Positions 1-10,377 are shown, counted from the stretch's first letter. The stretch: 64,000 bases of DNA from Stieleria bergensis (GCA_007745635.1 CP036272.1:248001-312000); one strand, 5' to 3'. Program-made: numbers and translations. The notes: generated from the sequence alone by a model not told the origin.

Positions 1-117
1 TGCTTGCAGTCCCAGTCGCGGTAGCAACAGAATTGCCACCAAGATGAAGCCGAAAGTGATTGAGGGTAATTCCAGGTTAGCCTGACAGTGGGTGAGCTTG
101 CATCGAAGCCGTCTCAT
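1..117 (-). CDS. 5' end of a membrane or secreted protein (partial, runs off the left edge)
   Basis: An open minus-strand frame of 39 codons begins at an ATG at position 117 and runs off the window. The translation starts MRRLRCKLTHC and has a strongly hydrophobic stretch at about residues 22-38 (ITFGFILVAILLLP), followed by LGLQA. This pattern (basic N-terminus, then hydrophobic core) fits a signal peptide or signal anchor. A GGAG sequence nine bases upstream of the ATG supports this start over the in-frame ATG at 132. Nothing more can be said about function because only the N-terminus is present. It would be divergent from hemH. Real gene is likely but unproven, given the short length. Confidence 0.45.
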   Translation of the reverse strand, partial: MRRLRCKLTHCQANLELPSITFGFILVAILLLPRLGLQA

Positions 118-485
118 AGCGGGGTGCTCCATCAGTGAAGATAGCGTAGGGTGGGGAAGTTGGTCATTGGAGTGGATGTCTGCCGCGTTGCCGGTTCACA
201 CGCCAAGGGGCATCTATCATATTCCAATCATGACGGTTTAGCTGTGATACAGAGCACGATTCTGCGGTACTTCGCCCAAGTCCTGTGTTGGCCGATGTTG
301 CGATGGCACGATGTGTTCAAACGTGTACAAGCCCGTTGAGTCGCTGCGGGAGCCGATCGCCAGGCGATTTTTGCCAGCATGCATCTGCTGAATGCATCTG
401 CTGAATGCATCTGCTGAATGCGGCTGCTGAATGCGGCTGCTGGAACCAAACTATTTGATGACGTTGAGAACCAAGTTGAGTATCA
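118..485. other. Intergenic region upstream of hemH
   Basis: About 370 bases between the divergent left-edge gene and hemH. It holds the 13-bp tandem repeat at 381-443. A 62-codon plus-strand frame at 151-339 has no recognisable features and no homology signal that I can see, so I do not call it. Promoters for both neighbours presumably lie here, but I cannot place them. Confidence 0.5.
381..443. repeat. 13-bp tandem repeat, about five copies
   Basis: Three perfect copies of GCATCTGCTGAAT are followed by one variant copy (GCGGCTGCTGAAT) and a partial fifth. The array ends 42 bases before the hemH start codon. The unit length is not a multiple of three, and the array lies between genes, so it is a microsatellite-like array in the leader of hemH. 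Confidence 0.95.
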
Positions 486-1562
<1,077 letters not shown>

Positions 1563-1734
1563 TCCGACTTTGCTGTTGTGATTGCACGGCAACCGCCTGG
1601 CATCGCGACAGTGACTTTGCCGGTCGGGCAGCTTTGCCGCATTGCTCCGGCTAATCCAGTTCTTGTTGTTGTCCTGGACCACCAAGGACGAAGTGTCCGA
1701 TCACCCTCATTGTAGTTGATGATCACAGCAACAA

Positions 1735-1741
1735 GGGAGGG
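1735..1741 (+). promoter_or_regulatory. Ribosome-binding site deciding the start of the lipoprotein gene
   Basis: The sequence GGGAGGG lies six bases before the GTG at 1748. It abuts the alternative TTG at 1742 directly, so it favours the GTG start. Strong Shine-Dalgarno sites are scarce in this window, which makes this one useful. Confidence 0.7.
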
Positions 1742-1747
1742 TTGGTT

Positions 1748-2731
1748 GTGTTGCGGACAGTTACCTTTGGATTGATCGCAGTTGTGTTGATAGGCTGCGG
1801 TCCTAGTGTGCGCGTGCGGCGTCACCCCGCACCGGATGCAAGCGGCGTGCGTTACTATCGTCCCAAGCCCTATCTATTGGTGCAGGCCGCGCCACAGCAG
1901 GTCACCAAAGATAAAGTGACCAGCCAGCATTACACCGGCGAAGCGGTCTCGATCAGTTTGCAGTATTTGCCGGACTTTAGTGAAGAGTATGCGATTGATG
2001 TCCGTCCCGGTTTAGGGAGTGCTGAGGTCTCTGTGGAGCTGGAGGATGGTTGGAATCTTACCTCGATCAACCAAACCCTGGATTCCAATTTTGATGAGAA
2101 CGTTGCTGCGATTGCAGAACTGGCCAGCGCGGCGGCATCGTATTCGCTGACCGGTGGCGAGGCTCAGGGGTCAGGCAGCACACAGCGATTCGTTGTCAAA
2201 GCAACCAACGTGCCGCTGGGTTATTATGAATCGGTCCTGAAAGCCGACCGCTGTGGACGCAAGCGGTTGTGCGGATGGCGATACATTGGCTTTTTGCCGT
2301 TTCAGCCAGGGTGCTCGCAAACGGTGATGCCTTGCGGTGGGGTGATTGATGACTTTGGCGAACTCGGCCAACCGCTCTATGGGTTGGTATTTGACTCTGG
2401 GGTCATGACGTTCAAGCCCATGCATCGCATCGCGAGCGAAGCGGATTCAACCAAGCAAGCGGTCAGTGTCGGCGAATTTCAAGCGTCTCCTTCGCAGGCT
2501 CAGGCACTGCAACAGCTTGAAGCTGCCATTGAGCGTTCGATGCTTGAAGAGTACGGCGAGTCATTCCACGTTACGGCAACGTTTGATCGAGATCAACATC
2601 GCGTCAGCATTCAATTGCCACTTCGTGAATCTCTGACGCAACAGGAAGTTGTTCCGCGACTGCTGGTGAACGATCGCGTGGAAGAGGCTCTGCTTAGAAT
2701 GGGCGACCCTGTCCCAGAATTTGTTGAATGA
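1748..2731 (+). CDS. Putative lipoprotein of unknown function
   Basis: A 327-residue protein of no family I recognise. It starts MLRTVTFGLIAVVLIGCGPS, a short signal peptide with a lipobox (LIGC) that predicts lipidation at Cys15 and anchoring to a membrane. The GTG start is chosen over TTG 1742 because of the GGGAGGG six bases upstream. The mature part is mixed polar with no transmembrane segment. It holds a small cysteine cluster at about residues 163-196 (DRCGRKRLCGWR, then GCSQTVMPCGG), which could form disulfides in the periplasm. The C-terminal 60 residues look like a compact alpha/beta segment. It sits between hemH and a convergent glycosidase gene with no sign of an operon. Confidence 0.75.
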   Translation: MLRTVTFGLIAVVLIGCGPSVRVRRHPAPDASGVRYYRPKPYLLVQAAPQQVTKDKVTSQHYTGEAVSISLQYLPDFSEEYAIDVRPGLGSAEVSVELEDGWNLTSINQTLDSNFDENVAAIAELASAAASYSLTGGEAQGSGSTQRFVVKATNVPLGYYESVLKADRCGRKRLCGWRYIGFLPFQPGCSQTVMPCGGVIDDFGELGQPLYGLVFDSGVMTFKPMHRIASEADSTKQAVSVGEFQASPSQAQALQQLEAAIERSMLEEYGESFHVTATFDRDQHRVSIQLPLRESLTQQEVVPRLLVNDRVEEALLRMGDPVPEFVE

Positions 2732-2778
2732 TCTGGTTGGATGCAATGGGGCGTGGATTCCCGGTCGTCGTCAAGGTG

Positions 2779-4914
2779 CTACTTGCCTGACCACAGGTGC
2801 TGAGATTGCTTGATCAGCTGTGGTTCGCGTTCGGTGCCAATCGCTTGGTAGGTGTCCCAAGCGGGCTTGGCTTTGCCGATCGGTTCATCGGCGGTGGGGT
2901 AGGTACGCAGCCCCAGCAGTAAGCCGCCTTCGCCGGGGTGGTCGTTGGGGCGATGGTAGTCAAAGGCCAAGATCGAAGGGCATTGGCGAAGTTTTTTCCA
3001 GGTGTACAGCAACGCTGCCGATTGCATCATTAGGGCAGCAGGATCATCGGGGTTGGCGTGAAATCCTTGCTCGCTGCAGATCACAGGGCGGAGCGATCCA
3101 TCACTTCGCCGCATCTTGGTTTGATGCATCCAGCGATCCAAGACTTGCAGGTTCTTGATCGTGATCAGTTTGGTTTCAAAGTGGTCTTCAACCTGAGTAT
3201 CGTCCCAGGTGTTGGCATTCCAAAGGCTTTGGGGATAGGGATGGTAGGCCAGGCCCCAGGCGAAATCACCTTCACATTGGTTAAGGTCGATCAAGTGTTC
3301 GACCATGGCCTTGGGAGCATAGGTTTTCCAGTGGACGTTCTCTTTGATGTTCCAGCGATGCGTCAAAGAGATAAAGGTGTAGGCGTGCGGGTTGTGCTGC
3401 TGGACCGACTGTTGCACGATCCGCATTGATCGCACGTAGTGATCCATGAACAACTCCATCGGTTGTGGACCCATATTGGTCCATTGCCAGCCGTAGTCGA
3501 CTTCATTGTGAATGATCCAGTGATCGGCGCGGGCGACGCTTCCTGGGCCGCCGCCGTAGCGTTGGGCAAGCACTTCGATGCTGGCGCGGTAGCGTTCCAC
3601 AGCCGGCTTGGTGGTCAGGTTGGGCATCGCATAGGCGCCGGCGGAATCAGATTCCGGATGGGCGAGCAGGGAAGCTGGATTGCCAGGGCCGCGATTGCCA
3701 GGGGCGGGGATCAGCACGATCATGGCGACGGTCGCTCCCGCATCGCGAGCGATTCGCACGCTGTGATCGAGATGATGGACTGCCTGCGGATTGAGCCACC
3801 AGCGTTTGCCTCGCAGTGTGACCGCAGGCCAGTTGGGATGTGGGGTGTCGCTGATCAGGGAATGAATGGCAGCGTTCACGCTGGCGTGCTGGAGGCCAAG
3901 GTCACGAAGTTGCTGTGCTTGAAAACGCGGCGTGATGCATGTCAGGCCTTTGGCTGCCTGCAGTTTCGGTGCTGGCGCCAATCCCGTGTCGGTGTGCAGT
4001 CGGCTGGCATAGACCGCCTCGCTGACGGGTTTCCAAGTGTGCTCGTCGCGCCGGTGAAGCTGCATTCGGTTTCCGGCAAGGAAGAGCACCGGATGGTCGG
4101 CGGCTTTGATCGTTGTGGACCAATTGCCGTCGGGATCAATCGGCACGGTGATCGCTTGATCGAGCTCCTCTTGGCTTGCCGGCGAGACGCTCATCTGATG
4201 CGCCAGTCGGGGAACCAGAAAGTAATCGCCTTGTTTGTCTGCCGGGATCGATCCCTGGAGGGTGGCTGTTTGCCCATGGAGCTGAAACTGATGGATGGAT
4301 CCCGGCCATTGTCGATGAAGGTAGTTTTGTATTTCTTTCGCAAGTTGTTCTTTGGCGGCGATTCGCGCAGCAGCTTGTTGGACTTGCTGGTATTCTGGGT
4401 CACTCATGGGGCGAACCTGGACGTTGCGTAGTCGCAGTCGCACGTTGGCTTGCTGGCCAAGATCAATGCGAGCGGGGAACGGTCGCATGGAGTTACAAGA
4501 ATCGGGGTCAAGATCCGTCAGATTGATTTTGTACTCGGTCCAGCCTTCGGCGGGCATCAGGTTTGGCAACGATGCCGCTTGGGGAGAATGGAGAGTTTTG
4601 CCGCTGCGCCACTGCAGGTTTTTGATCCCAGCTGGGCAAAAGTATTCCAGTTGCAAGATCCACGGTCGTGGTTGGGATTGCGAAACAGGCTTTAACGCTG
4701 GCAGATCTATTTGGAAATAGGGATCTGTTCCAGTTGTGATCAATTGGTAAACACCCTGCTGACCCTCCGTGACGGTGATTTGATTTACGCCGCGACCGGC
4801 CAACAATGAGACAAGGGGAATCGGTCGCAGTGATTGTGGGGTTGTGGATTGGGCAAGCAGAGCAGGGGCCCAGAATATCAACGACAGCAATCCAATTGTG
4901 ACCCAATGTTTCAC
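2779..4914 (-). CDS. Secreted glycoside-hydrolase-like protein (DUF5722-like, clan GH-A-like fold)
   Basis: A 711-residue exported protein. The start chosen is GTG 4914, which places a signal peptide (KHWVTIGLLSLIFWAPALLAQS) at the N-terminus. The longer frame to 5052 would put about 46 residues in front of it and would overlap the pyruvate kinase leader. The N-terminal third looks like beta-sandwich or carbohydrate-binding sequence. The C-terminal part (about 340-700) resembles the DUF5722 family and has clan GH-A-like acid residues: an Asn-Glu pair in HNEVDYGW (Glu471, candidate acid/base) and Glu615 in ICSEQGF (candidate nucleophile). The role would be polysaccharide hydrolysis outside the cytoplasm; the substrate is unknown. 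It is divergent from pyk with about 107 bases between start codons. Family assignment is from pattern memory and is moderately sure. Confidence 0.75.
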   Translation of the reverse strand: MKHWVTIGLLSLIFWAPALLAQSTTPQSLRPIPLVSLLAGRGVNQITVTEGQQGVYQLITTGTDPYFQIDLPALKPVSQSQPRPWILQLEYFCPAGIKNLQWRSGKTLHSPQAASLPNLMPAEGWTEYKINLTDLDPDSCNSMRPFPARIDLGQQANVRLRLRNVQVRPMSDPEYQQVQQAAARIAAKEQLAKEIQNYLHRQWPGSIHQFQLHGQTATLQGSIPADKQGDYFLVPRLAHQMSVSPASQEELDQAITVPIDPDGNWSTTIKAADHPVLFLAGNRMQLHRRDEHTWKPVSEAVYASRLHTDTGLAPAPKLQAAKGLTCITPRFQAQQLRDLGLQHASVNAAIHSLISDTPHPNWPAVTLRGKRWWLNPQAVHHLDHSVRIARDAGATVAMIVLIPAPGNRGPGNPASLLAHPESDSAGAYAMPNLTTKPAVERYRASIEVLAQRYGGGPGSVARADHWIIHNEVDYGWQWTNMGPQPMELFMDHYVRSMRIVQQSVQQHNPHAYTFISLTHRWNIKENVHWKTYAPKAMVEHLIDLNQCEGDFAWGLAYHPYPQSLWNANTWDDTQVEDHFETKLITIKNLQVLDRWMHQTKMRRSDGSLRPVICSEQGFHANPDDPAALMMQSAALLYTWKKLRQCPSILAFDYHRPNDHPGEGGLLLGLRTYPTADEPIGKAKPAWDTYQAIGTEREPQLIKQSQHLWSGK

Positions 4915-5005
4915 AGCGAGTTCTCTTGACGGGGGCGAAGGTTCTTTGAGGGCATCACGCGGGCAGTCGGAATTGACCGGTGGCAGATTTAACCAGGGAT
5001 AGTCT

Positions 5006-5015
5006 AAAGGAAGGT
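5006..5015 (+). promoter_or_regulatory. Ribosome-binding site of pyk
   Basis: AAAGGAAGGT lies six bases upstream of the ATG at 5022. This decides in favour of the ATG over the in-frame GTG at 4980. Confidence 0.75.
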
Positions 5016-5021
5016 AATCGC

Positions 5022-6467
5022 ATGAACGCAGTGCAATCGTATCGGCATACAAAAATAATCGCTACCATCGGTCCGGCCACCGATTCCCCTGAGAAGTTAC
5101 AGGCGATGATTTCAGCCGGTGTTGATATGATCCGGCTGAACATGGCTCACGGTACAGTCCAGTGGGTCGAAGAGATTATTGCTAAGATTCGAGCGGCCTC
5201 AGCAGTTGTTCACCGCGAGGTGGCGGTGATGATGGATGTAAAGGGGCCGGAAGTGCGGACCGGGGTCGTCGCTGAAGACATTGAATTGCAGATTGGTGAC
5301 CGACTGGAGCTCCATTCGGCCGCCATCGATCCGGACGCAGGCAATGTGATCCAGCCAGGATCCTACCGCGTTTCGGTTAATTATCCGGACTTGCCCCACG
5401 ATCTGGAGGTGGGTGCAAAGGTCTTGATCGATAGTGGTTTGTTGCATTCCACTGTGATCGAAAAGAGCGATCGCATGGTTTCCGTGCAGATCGAAACGCC
5501 GGGGACGCTGACCTCTCGAAGGCATATCAATTTACCGGGCACATTGATCAAGCTGCCTGCCCTGACAAAGAAAGACGAAGCCGATTTGTTGGCCGGAATC
5601 AAAGCCGGGTTGGACTTCGTCGCCTTGTCGTTTGTGCGACAAGCCGCCGATGTCGTTACCTTGCGCGACTTTCTAAAAAGTCATGGCAGCGAAGCCCGCA
5701 TCATCTCCAAGATCGAAGACCATGCCGGCGTCGTCAACATGCACTCCATCATCCACGAGACAGATGCAGTCATGGTCGCCCGCGGTGACCTTGGGATCGA
5801 AATCGCGTTTCAGAATTTGCCCATTGTGCAAAGCAAGCTGATCGAAGCCTGCATGCAGCAAGGCAAGCCGGTGATCGTGGCCACTCATTTGCTGGAGTCG
5901 ATGATTAGCAGTCCCATGCCGACGCGTGCTGAGATCTCCGATGTCTCCAACGCCGTGCGCGAACAAGCCGACGCGATCATGTTGTCAGGTGAAACCACGG
6001 TCGGGGCTTACCCGTTGGAATCCATCGATGTCTTGAAAAAGATCATTGAGAGCATCGAGCCATCTGTGGGGTCTCAAGTGAACGAATCGATCCATTTGTA
6101 CACGCCTAAAGCCAAGATGCTCAGGAGCTCGGTAAGCTTGGCCGCTGAACTGGGGAACTCTGCCGTCGTTGTGTTCACTCGCAGTGGCTTCCTGGCTTAC
6201 GTGCTCGGTGCGTTACGCGCTTACAAAGTGCCCATCCTGGCGTTCACGGATATTCCAACAACCTTTCATCAGTTGTTGCTGCCTTGGGGCGTGGAACCGT
6301 TTTTGATGGATTTCTCTGACGACCCTGAAGAGACCATTCAGAATGCTTTGCAGCTTCTGCGAGAACGTGGCTTTGTCGATCCAGAAAGCTGGCTCGTTGT
6401 GATCACCAATGCCTTGGCTGACGGTCAGATCATCGACTCGTTGCAATTGCGTCAAGCCGGCGCGTAG
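5022..6467 (+). CDS. pyk: Pyruvate kinase
   Basis: Converts phosphoenolpyruvate and ADP to pyruvate and ATP in the cytoplasm, the last step of glycolysis. The 481-residue length is normal. Visible family hallmarks are KIIATIGPATDS near the N-terminus, DMIRLNMAHG, MMDVKGPEVRTG, the B-domain insert (about 85-160), the active-site stretch ISKIEDHAGVVN, the metal- and substrate-binding VMVARGDLGIEI, and MLSGETTVGAYP. The C-terminal regulatory domain (about 350-475) is present. The substitution of His for the usual Glu/Asn in the IEDHAG segment is within the variation seen in the family. The gene stands alone and is divergent from the glycosidase gene. Its start is set by a good Shine-Dalgarno site, unusual in this window. 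Confidence 0.96.
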   Translation: MNAVQSYRHTKIIATIGPATDSPEKLQAMISAGVDMIRLNMAHGTVQWVEEIIAKIRAASAVVHREVAVMMDVKGPEVRTGVVAEDIELQIGDRLELHSAAIDPDAGNVIQPGSYRVSVNYPDLPHDLEVGAKVLIDSGLLHSTVIEKSDRMVSVQIETPGTLTSRRHINLPGTLIKLPALTKKDEADLLAGIKAGLDFVALSFVRQAADVVTLRDFLKSHGSEARIISKIEDHAGVVNMHSIIHETDAVMVARGDLGIEIAFQNLPIVQSKLIEACMQQGKPVIVATHLLESMISSPMPTRAEISDVSNAVREQADAIMLSGETTVGAYPLESIDVLKKIIESIEPSVGSQVNESIHLYTPKAKMLRSSVSLAAELGNSAVVVFTRSGFLAYVLGALRAYKVPILAFTDIPTTFHQLLLPWGVEPFLMDFSDDPEETIQNALQLLRERGFVDPESWLVVITNALADGQIIDSLQLRQAGA

Positions 6468-6475
6468 GGTTTGTC

Positions 6476-6552
6476 GGGTGCGTGCAAGCGCGGCCCCAAT
6501 GCTCCAGTTTTCGTAGGGTGTGTGCTTGCACGCCCCAATGCTCTAGTTTCGC
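6476..6552. repeat. Two adjacent copies of a short REP-like sequence
   Basis: Between the convergent pyk and peptidase genes, a sequence of the form GGGTG-GTGC-GC-CCCCAATGCT-CTAGTTT occurs twice (about 6476-6510 and 6511-6551). The second copy contains GTGCTTGCACG, a short inverted repeat. A third related copy lies at 12347-12374. The position between convergent genes and the short stem fit a REP-like element or weak bidirectional terminator. Confidence 0.6.
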
Positions 6553-6570
6553 TGCGATCGCAGGCAAACG

Positions 6571-8748
6571 CTACTTGGCAAAGCCGCGTTTACGCAGCAA
6601 TGCGTTGGTGTCGACATCGCGGCCTCGGAACTTGCGAAAGCCCTCTGCAGGGTCAATCGTGTCGCCTACGGAAAACACGTTGTCTTTGAGGCTCTTGCCA
6701 AGCTCTGGATCAAAGTAGGTGCCAGCATCTTCAAAGGCCTCTGCCGCATCGGCTGTCAACGCATCGGCCCACAAGTAGCTGTAGTAGCCCGCTGAGTACG
6801 CGTCGCTGCTAAAGATGTGAGCGAAGTGAGGGGTGCGGTGTCGCATGGGAAGTTCCTCCGGCATGCCGATCTCTTTGAGCGTTTCTCTTTCGAACTGATC
6901 CGGATCGATTTGCAGTTCGTCGCTGGTATGAATCTTCATGTCAATGATCGCACTGGCCAAGTATTCAACGGTTGCAAAGCCTTGGTTAAAAGTCGCTGCC
7001 TTTTTTAGTTTATCGATCAGTTCCTGTGGGATAGGCTCGCCGGTTTCGAAGTGCACGCAGTAGGTCTGCATGACTTCTGGCGTGTCCAGCCAGTGCTCGA
7101 GCACCTGAGAGGGGAATTCAACGTAATCGCGTGCGACTGAGGTGCCAGCTTGTGACGGGTAGCGCACCTTGGAGCTTAGTCCATGCAGCGCGTGTCCAAA
7201 CTCGTGAAACAGAGTGACCGCATCATCCCAGGAAATCAGGACCGGCTCACCTTCGTTGCCGGGTAGAAAGTTGGAGTTGTTCGAGACGATGGGCGTGTCG
7301 ACTGTGTCACAGTTTTGTTGCACTCGGTAGGCCGTCATCCAGGCGCCGCTGCGTTTGCCAGCACGAGCAAAGGGGTCAAAGTACCACAGTCCCACATGAT
7401 TGTCATCATCATCGGTGACTTCGTAAACGGTGACATCCGGATGGAACACTGGAACCGGTTGGGCGAGTTTGAAATGCAGGCCAAAAACGTCTTTGGCAAC
7501 AAAGAACATGCCTTCACGCAACTTGTCCAATTGCATGTAGGGTTTGATCTGTGTGAGATCCAAGTCGTATTTTGCTTTGCGGACTTTTTCCGAATAGTAG
7601 CGATAGTCCCAGGGAGCGATGGTGATTTTGTCGCCACCATCGGCGGATTCTTTGTCAGCAATGGCTTGCATGTCGGCAACTTCTTCAGCGACTCGTTCGA
7701 CCGCTTTAGGCCACACTTGGTGCATGAGTTCCATCGTGGCTTCTGGAGTTTTCGCCATCGTGTCTTCAAGCCGCCAGTGGGCATGGGTGGGGTAGCCGAG
7801 CAGTTTCGCTCGTTGTCGGCGAAGGCCTAAGATTTCCGTAATGATTTTGTTGTTGTCAAATTCATCCCCGTTGTCGCCACGGTTGTAATAGGTTCGCCAG
7901 ACGTCTTCTCGCAGCCCGCGATCCTTGGCGTAGGTCAAGAAGGGATCCATCGACGATCGAGTGTTTGTGATGGCCCACTGATCGGGTTTGCCGTTTTCTT
8001 TCGCGGTTCGCTTCATGGCCGACACAATGCTTTCTGGTAAACCATCGAGCTGGGTTTGGTCGGCGATCCAAGTGATGTAATTCTTTTCGTCCTCAAGAAC
8101 GTTCTGGCTAAAGTCAGTGAACAGCCGAGCGAGCTGAGAGTTGATCTGAGCGAGCTTTGCTTTGTCTGACGAATTCAATCGTGCTCCACGACGAATGAAA
8201 TTCTGATGGCGTTTCTCGACCAGTCGGCGCTGATCAGCTTCAAGCTTGTTCAGGTTTTCCTCGCTGGCCAGCGTTTCCAAGCGCTGGAACAGTTTTTCGT
8301 TCTGGTAAACCCAGTCAGAGTGTGCCGAGAGTTTGGGCGCGATCACTCGTTCGATGTCGCCCACTGGGCCGAGGTTCAGATTTGACGAATAGACACCAAA
8401 GATGGAGTCCAATCGGTCCATGGGTTCATTGGCGTTCTTGATGGCCAAGATCGTATTTTCGAACGTTGGCGCGTCTGGATTCTCGGCGATCGCTTGGATC
8501 TTCTCCTGGGTTTGTTGAATCACCGTCTCGAAGGCCTCCACAAATTCGTCGGGGCGAACCAAGTCCCAGGGCGGAACGCCTCCGTAAGGGCCGGTCCATG
8601 GCTTCAGTAACACAGAGTCAGACATTTGCGCAGTTTGTTGGTTAGTTGTTGAGGTTTGTGGAGTGGTTTGTGCAACCGTCGTGTCCAGATGGCAGGCTGC
8701 CATGGCGAACAGGATCGACGTTTTGAGGATCAAGTGAATTCGTTTCAT
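6571..8748 (-). CDS. M3-family zinc metallopeptidase (oligopeptidase A / Dcp type), exported
   Basis: Cleaves short peptides, probably in the periplasm. The 725-residue protein has the thimet-oligopeptidase zinc motif HEFGHALH (His515, Glu516, His519) and the third ligand Glu544 in VEFPSQVLEHW. An N-terminal helical domain covers about 50-300. The start at ATG 8748 gives MKRIHLILKTSILFAMAAC, a signal peptide whose LFAMAAC could be an imperfect lipobox. A further 27 upstream codons are open but have no signal character. In the cytoplasmic family members (PrlC, Dcp) there is no such signal, so this one is likely an envelope version. It is followed, on the same strand, 96 bases downstream of the isomerase-like gene, which suggests possible cotranscription. 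Confidence 0.92.
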   Translation of the reverse strand: MKRIHLILKTSILFAMAACHLDTTVAQTTPQTSTTNQQTAQMSDSVLLKPWTGPYGGVPPWDLVRPDEFVEAFETVIQQTQEKIQAIAENPDAPTFENTILAIKNANEPMDRLDSIFGVYSSNLNLGPVGDIERVIAPKLSAHSDWVYQNEKLFQRLETLASEENLNKLEADQRRLVEKRHQNFIRRGARLNSSDKAKLAQINSQLARLFTDFSQNVLEDEKNYITWIADQTQLDGLPESIVSAMKRTAKENGKPDQWAITNTRSSMDPFLTYAKDRGLREDVWRTYYNRGDNGDEFDNNKIITEILGLRRQRAKLLGYPTHAHWRLEDTMAKTPEATMELMHQVWPKAVERVAEEVADMQAIADKESADGGDKITIAPWDYRYYSEKVRKAKYDLDLTQIKPYMQLDKLREGMFFVAKDVFGLHFKLAQPVPVFHPDVTVYEVTDDDDNHVGLWYFDPFARAGKRSGAWMTAYRVQQNCDTVDTPIVSNNSNFLPGNEGEPVLISWDDAVTLFHEFGHALHGLSSKVRYPSQAGTSVARDYVEFPSQVLEHWLDTPEVMQTYCVHFETGEPIPQELIDKLKKAATFNQGFATVEYLASAIIDMKIHTSDELQIDPDQFERETLKEIGMPEELPMRHRTPHFAHIFSSDAYSAGYYSYLWADALTADAAEAFEDAGTYFDPELGKSLKDNVFSVGDTIDPAEGFRKFRGRDVDTNALLRKRGFAK

Positions 8749-8844
8749 CGCGTTGCCTGAGGTAAGCGAAATCGCGCGAGCGATCAGAGTGGTGGGATGT
8801 GTGATCGTCCGTGCCCGCTTGATTGGCACGGGAGATTGGAACCG

Positions 8845-9828
8845 TTACGCGAATGCTTTGCGAAGCATTTCCAGGCTTTTGGGAATCGCGGTTTCGTGCT
8901 GCTCTTTGCCTTCGAATTCCAGCGAGATATAGCCCTTGTAATCAACCGCCTTCAGGATTTCAGCGACGCGGTCGTAGTCGATCGGCAGCGTGTACCAGGT
9001 GCCGCCGCCAAAGTATGTTTTGGCTTGCACGAAGACCGCTTCGGGTGCGAGTTGTTTGTACTGGGCGTATTGATTTTCAAGAAAATTCCCGGTGTCTAAC
9101 GTGGCTCGTAACCAAGGTGAGTCGATGGCATTGATGATCCGCAGGACTCCTTCGGCGGTACGGCCCAGCCCCCAGTGATTTTCCAGTCCCAGAACAACGC
9201 CACATTTTTCGGCGGTCGCGAGGCATTCTTGGATGCTGTCTTCGACCCACTTGAAGCCCTCCTCGTCGGTGTAGCCTTCCAAACGAGGCTCGATGCCTTT
9301 GTTGGCCATCAATTCGTCAAAGTTCTTTGAGGTGCCCCAGCGACCGGTGTTGATGCGAATCGTTGGAATGCCTAACGCGTAAGCCAGTTCGATGCAGTGC
9401 TGGGTGTGTTCGATATTCTTTTTGCGTTCTTCGGCATCAGGAAAGACGAACGATTGGTGTGTGGAAAAACCGCATAACGAAAGTCCATGGCGGAAGGCAC
9501 GCTGCTTGATTCGTTGCAAGGTCGCATTGGATTCGTCTTGCATTTGTACATGCAAAATCTCGACGGCATCAAACCCCGATTCCGCCGCCAGGTCCACGCA
9601 CTGTTCAATCGATAGTTTGGAATCTTTGCGGTAACGCCAGTAGGAATAGGTGCTCACGGCGATCGGGTTGGGCTTGGAAGCCTTGGCCGGTGTTTTTGGC
9701 TCAGCGGTGGCAGCGTTAGGATGAATGGTTGAACTCATGGCAACCGCCGAGGCCGCGGCGGCGGCACCCACGAATGAACGTCGTTTCAGTGTGTTCTGGG
9801 GTGACCGGTTTTCGGGTCGTGCAGACAT
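8845..9828 (-). CDS. Sugar phosphate isomerase/epimerase-like TIM-barrel protein with Tat signal
   Basis: A 327-residue protein of the xylose-isomerase-like TIM barrel / AP-endonuclease 2 superfamily. Hallmarks are CVDLAAESGFDAVEILH, the conserved GVVLGLENHWG (metal-binding Glu), ATLDTGNF and a C-terminal KGYISLEFEG. The start at ATG 9828 precedes LKRRSFVGAAAAASAVAMS, a twin-arginine-type signal, so the protein is predicted to be exported folded with its metal. Such proteins are numerous in planctomycetes and usually linked to sugar or inositol-like catabolism. The substrate is unknown. The gene lies directly upstream of the M3 peptidase gene on the same strand. Confidence 0.9.
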   Translation of the reverse strand: MSARPENRSPQNTLKRRSFVGAAAAASAVAMSSTIHPNAATAEPKTPAKASKPNPIAVSTYSYWRYRKDSKLSIEQCVDLAAESGFDAVEILHVQMQDESNATLQRIKQRAFRHGLSLCGFSTHQSFVFPDAEERKKNIEHTQHCIELAYALGIPTIRINTGRWGTSKNFDELMANKGIEPRLEGYTDEEGFKWVEDSIQECLATAEKCGVVLGLENHWGLGRTAEGVLRIINAIDSPWLRATLDTGNFLENQYAQYKQLAPEAVFVQAKTYFGGGTWYTLPIDYDRVAEILKAVDYKGYISLEFEGKEQHETAIPKSLEMLRKAFA

Positions 9829-10377
9829 GATGGGGCAAACCTGTGCGCGGATAAAATGGAATCGGAAACGATGGAGGCTGACCGATGCTCGGGTCAATGC
9901 ATTGGGGATCGTTTGGCAAAAGTTGGAATCAAATCAGGCGAGCGTTGCGGTACTGTATCACTTGGTTAGGCGACCATCGAAGGTTGGTTCGCTCATTCTA
10001 GCTGATTGCTGAGAATCGTTCACCAACTGGTGTTGAATTGCCCTTGTCTGTAAGCGTCCGCCGGTCCCTTCCGTTCGCAGGACGCCTCCGCTTATCATCA
10101 GGCTTGTGGCGGTGCCTGGTGGGGATGAATTGTTGTGGTTATGTAGCTTGTTGATGGCGGATATCCCTCAATCCGGTGCTGGGCCGATGGCGTCGGTTTT
10201 CCCAGCGTGTGAGCGCAGGCTCGTCAAGCAATACTCTAAAGCGGCAGTGTCTCGCTTTGACGCACTGTGCCCCGCGTCAGGTTCCTGAGCCCGTTTTCGT
10301 GCAACGCAACCGTGCTGAGTTGAACGAAAGCTGGTTTGGTCGCCAAGACCGCAACTAACGCCATCAAGAAAGTTCGG
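9829..10377. other. Divergent intergenic region
   Basis: About 550 bases between the isomerase-like gene and the hybrid kinase gene. I see no convincing gene. It contains CACCAACTGGTG (10021-10032), a short near-palindrome, and a stretch at 10051-10094 with two mutually exclusive 6-bp pairings (TAAGCG with CGCTTA, and GCGTCC with GGACGC). Either could be a weak terminator or a regulatory structure, but neither is followed by a T-run. Confidence 0.4.

Noticed and set aside
151-339. Short plus-strand frame before hemH
   Set aside because: No family features, no ribosome-binding site, and it ends before the repeat array; probably chance.
381-443. Tandem repeat as a CRISPR array
   Set aside because: Units are 13 bases with no spacers, and no cas genes are nearby.
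3439-4431. Plus-strand frame of 330 codons opposite the DUF5722-like glycosidase
   Set aside because: The opposite strand carries a protein with signal peptide and catalytic-type Glu residues; this frame has no family features.
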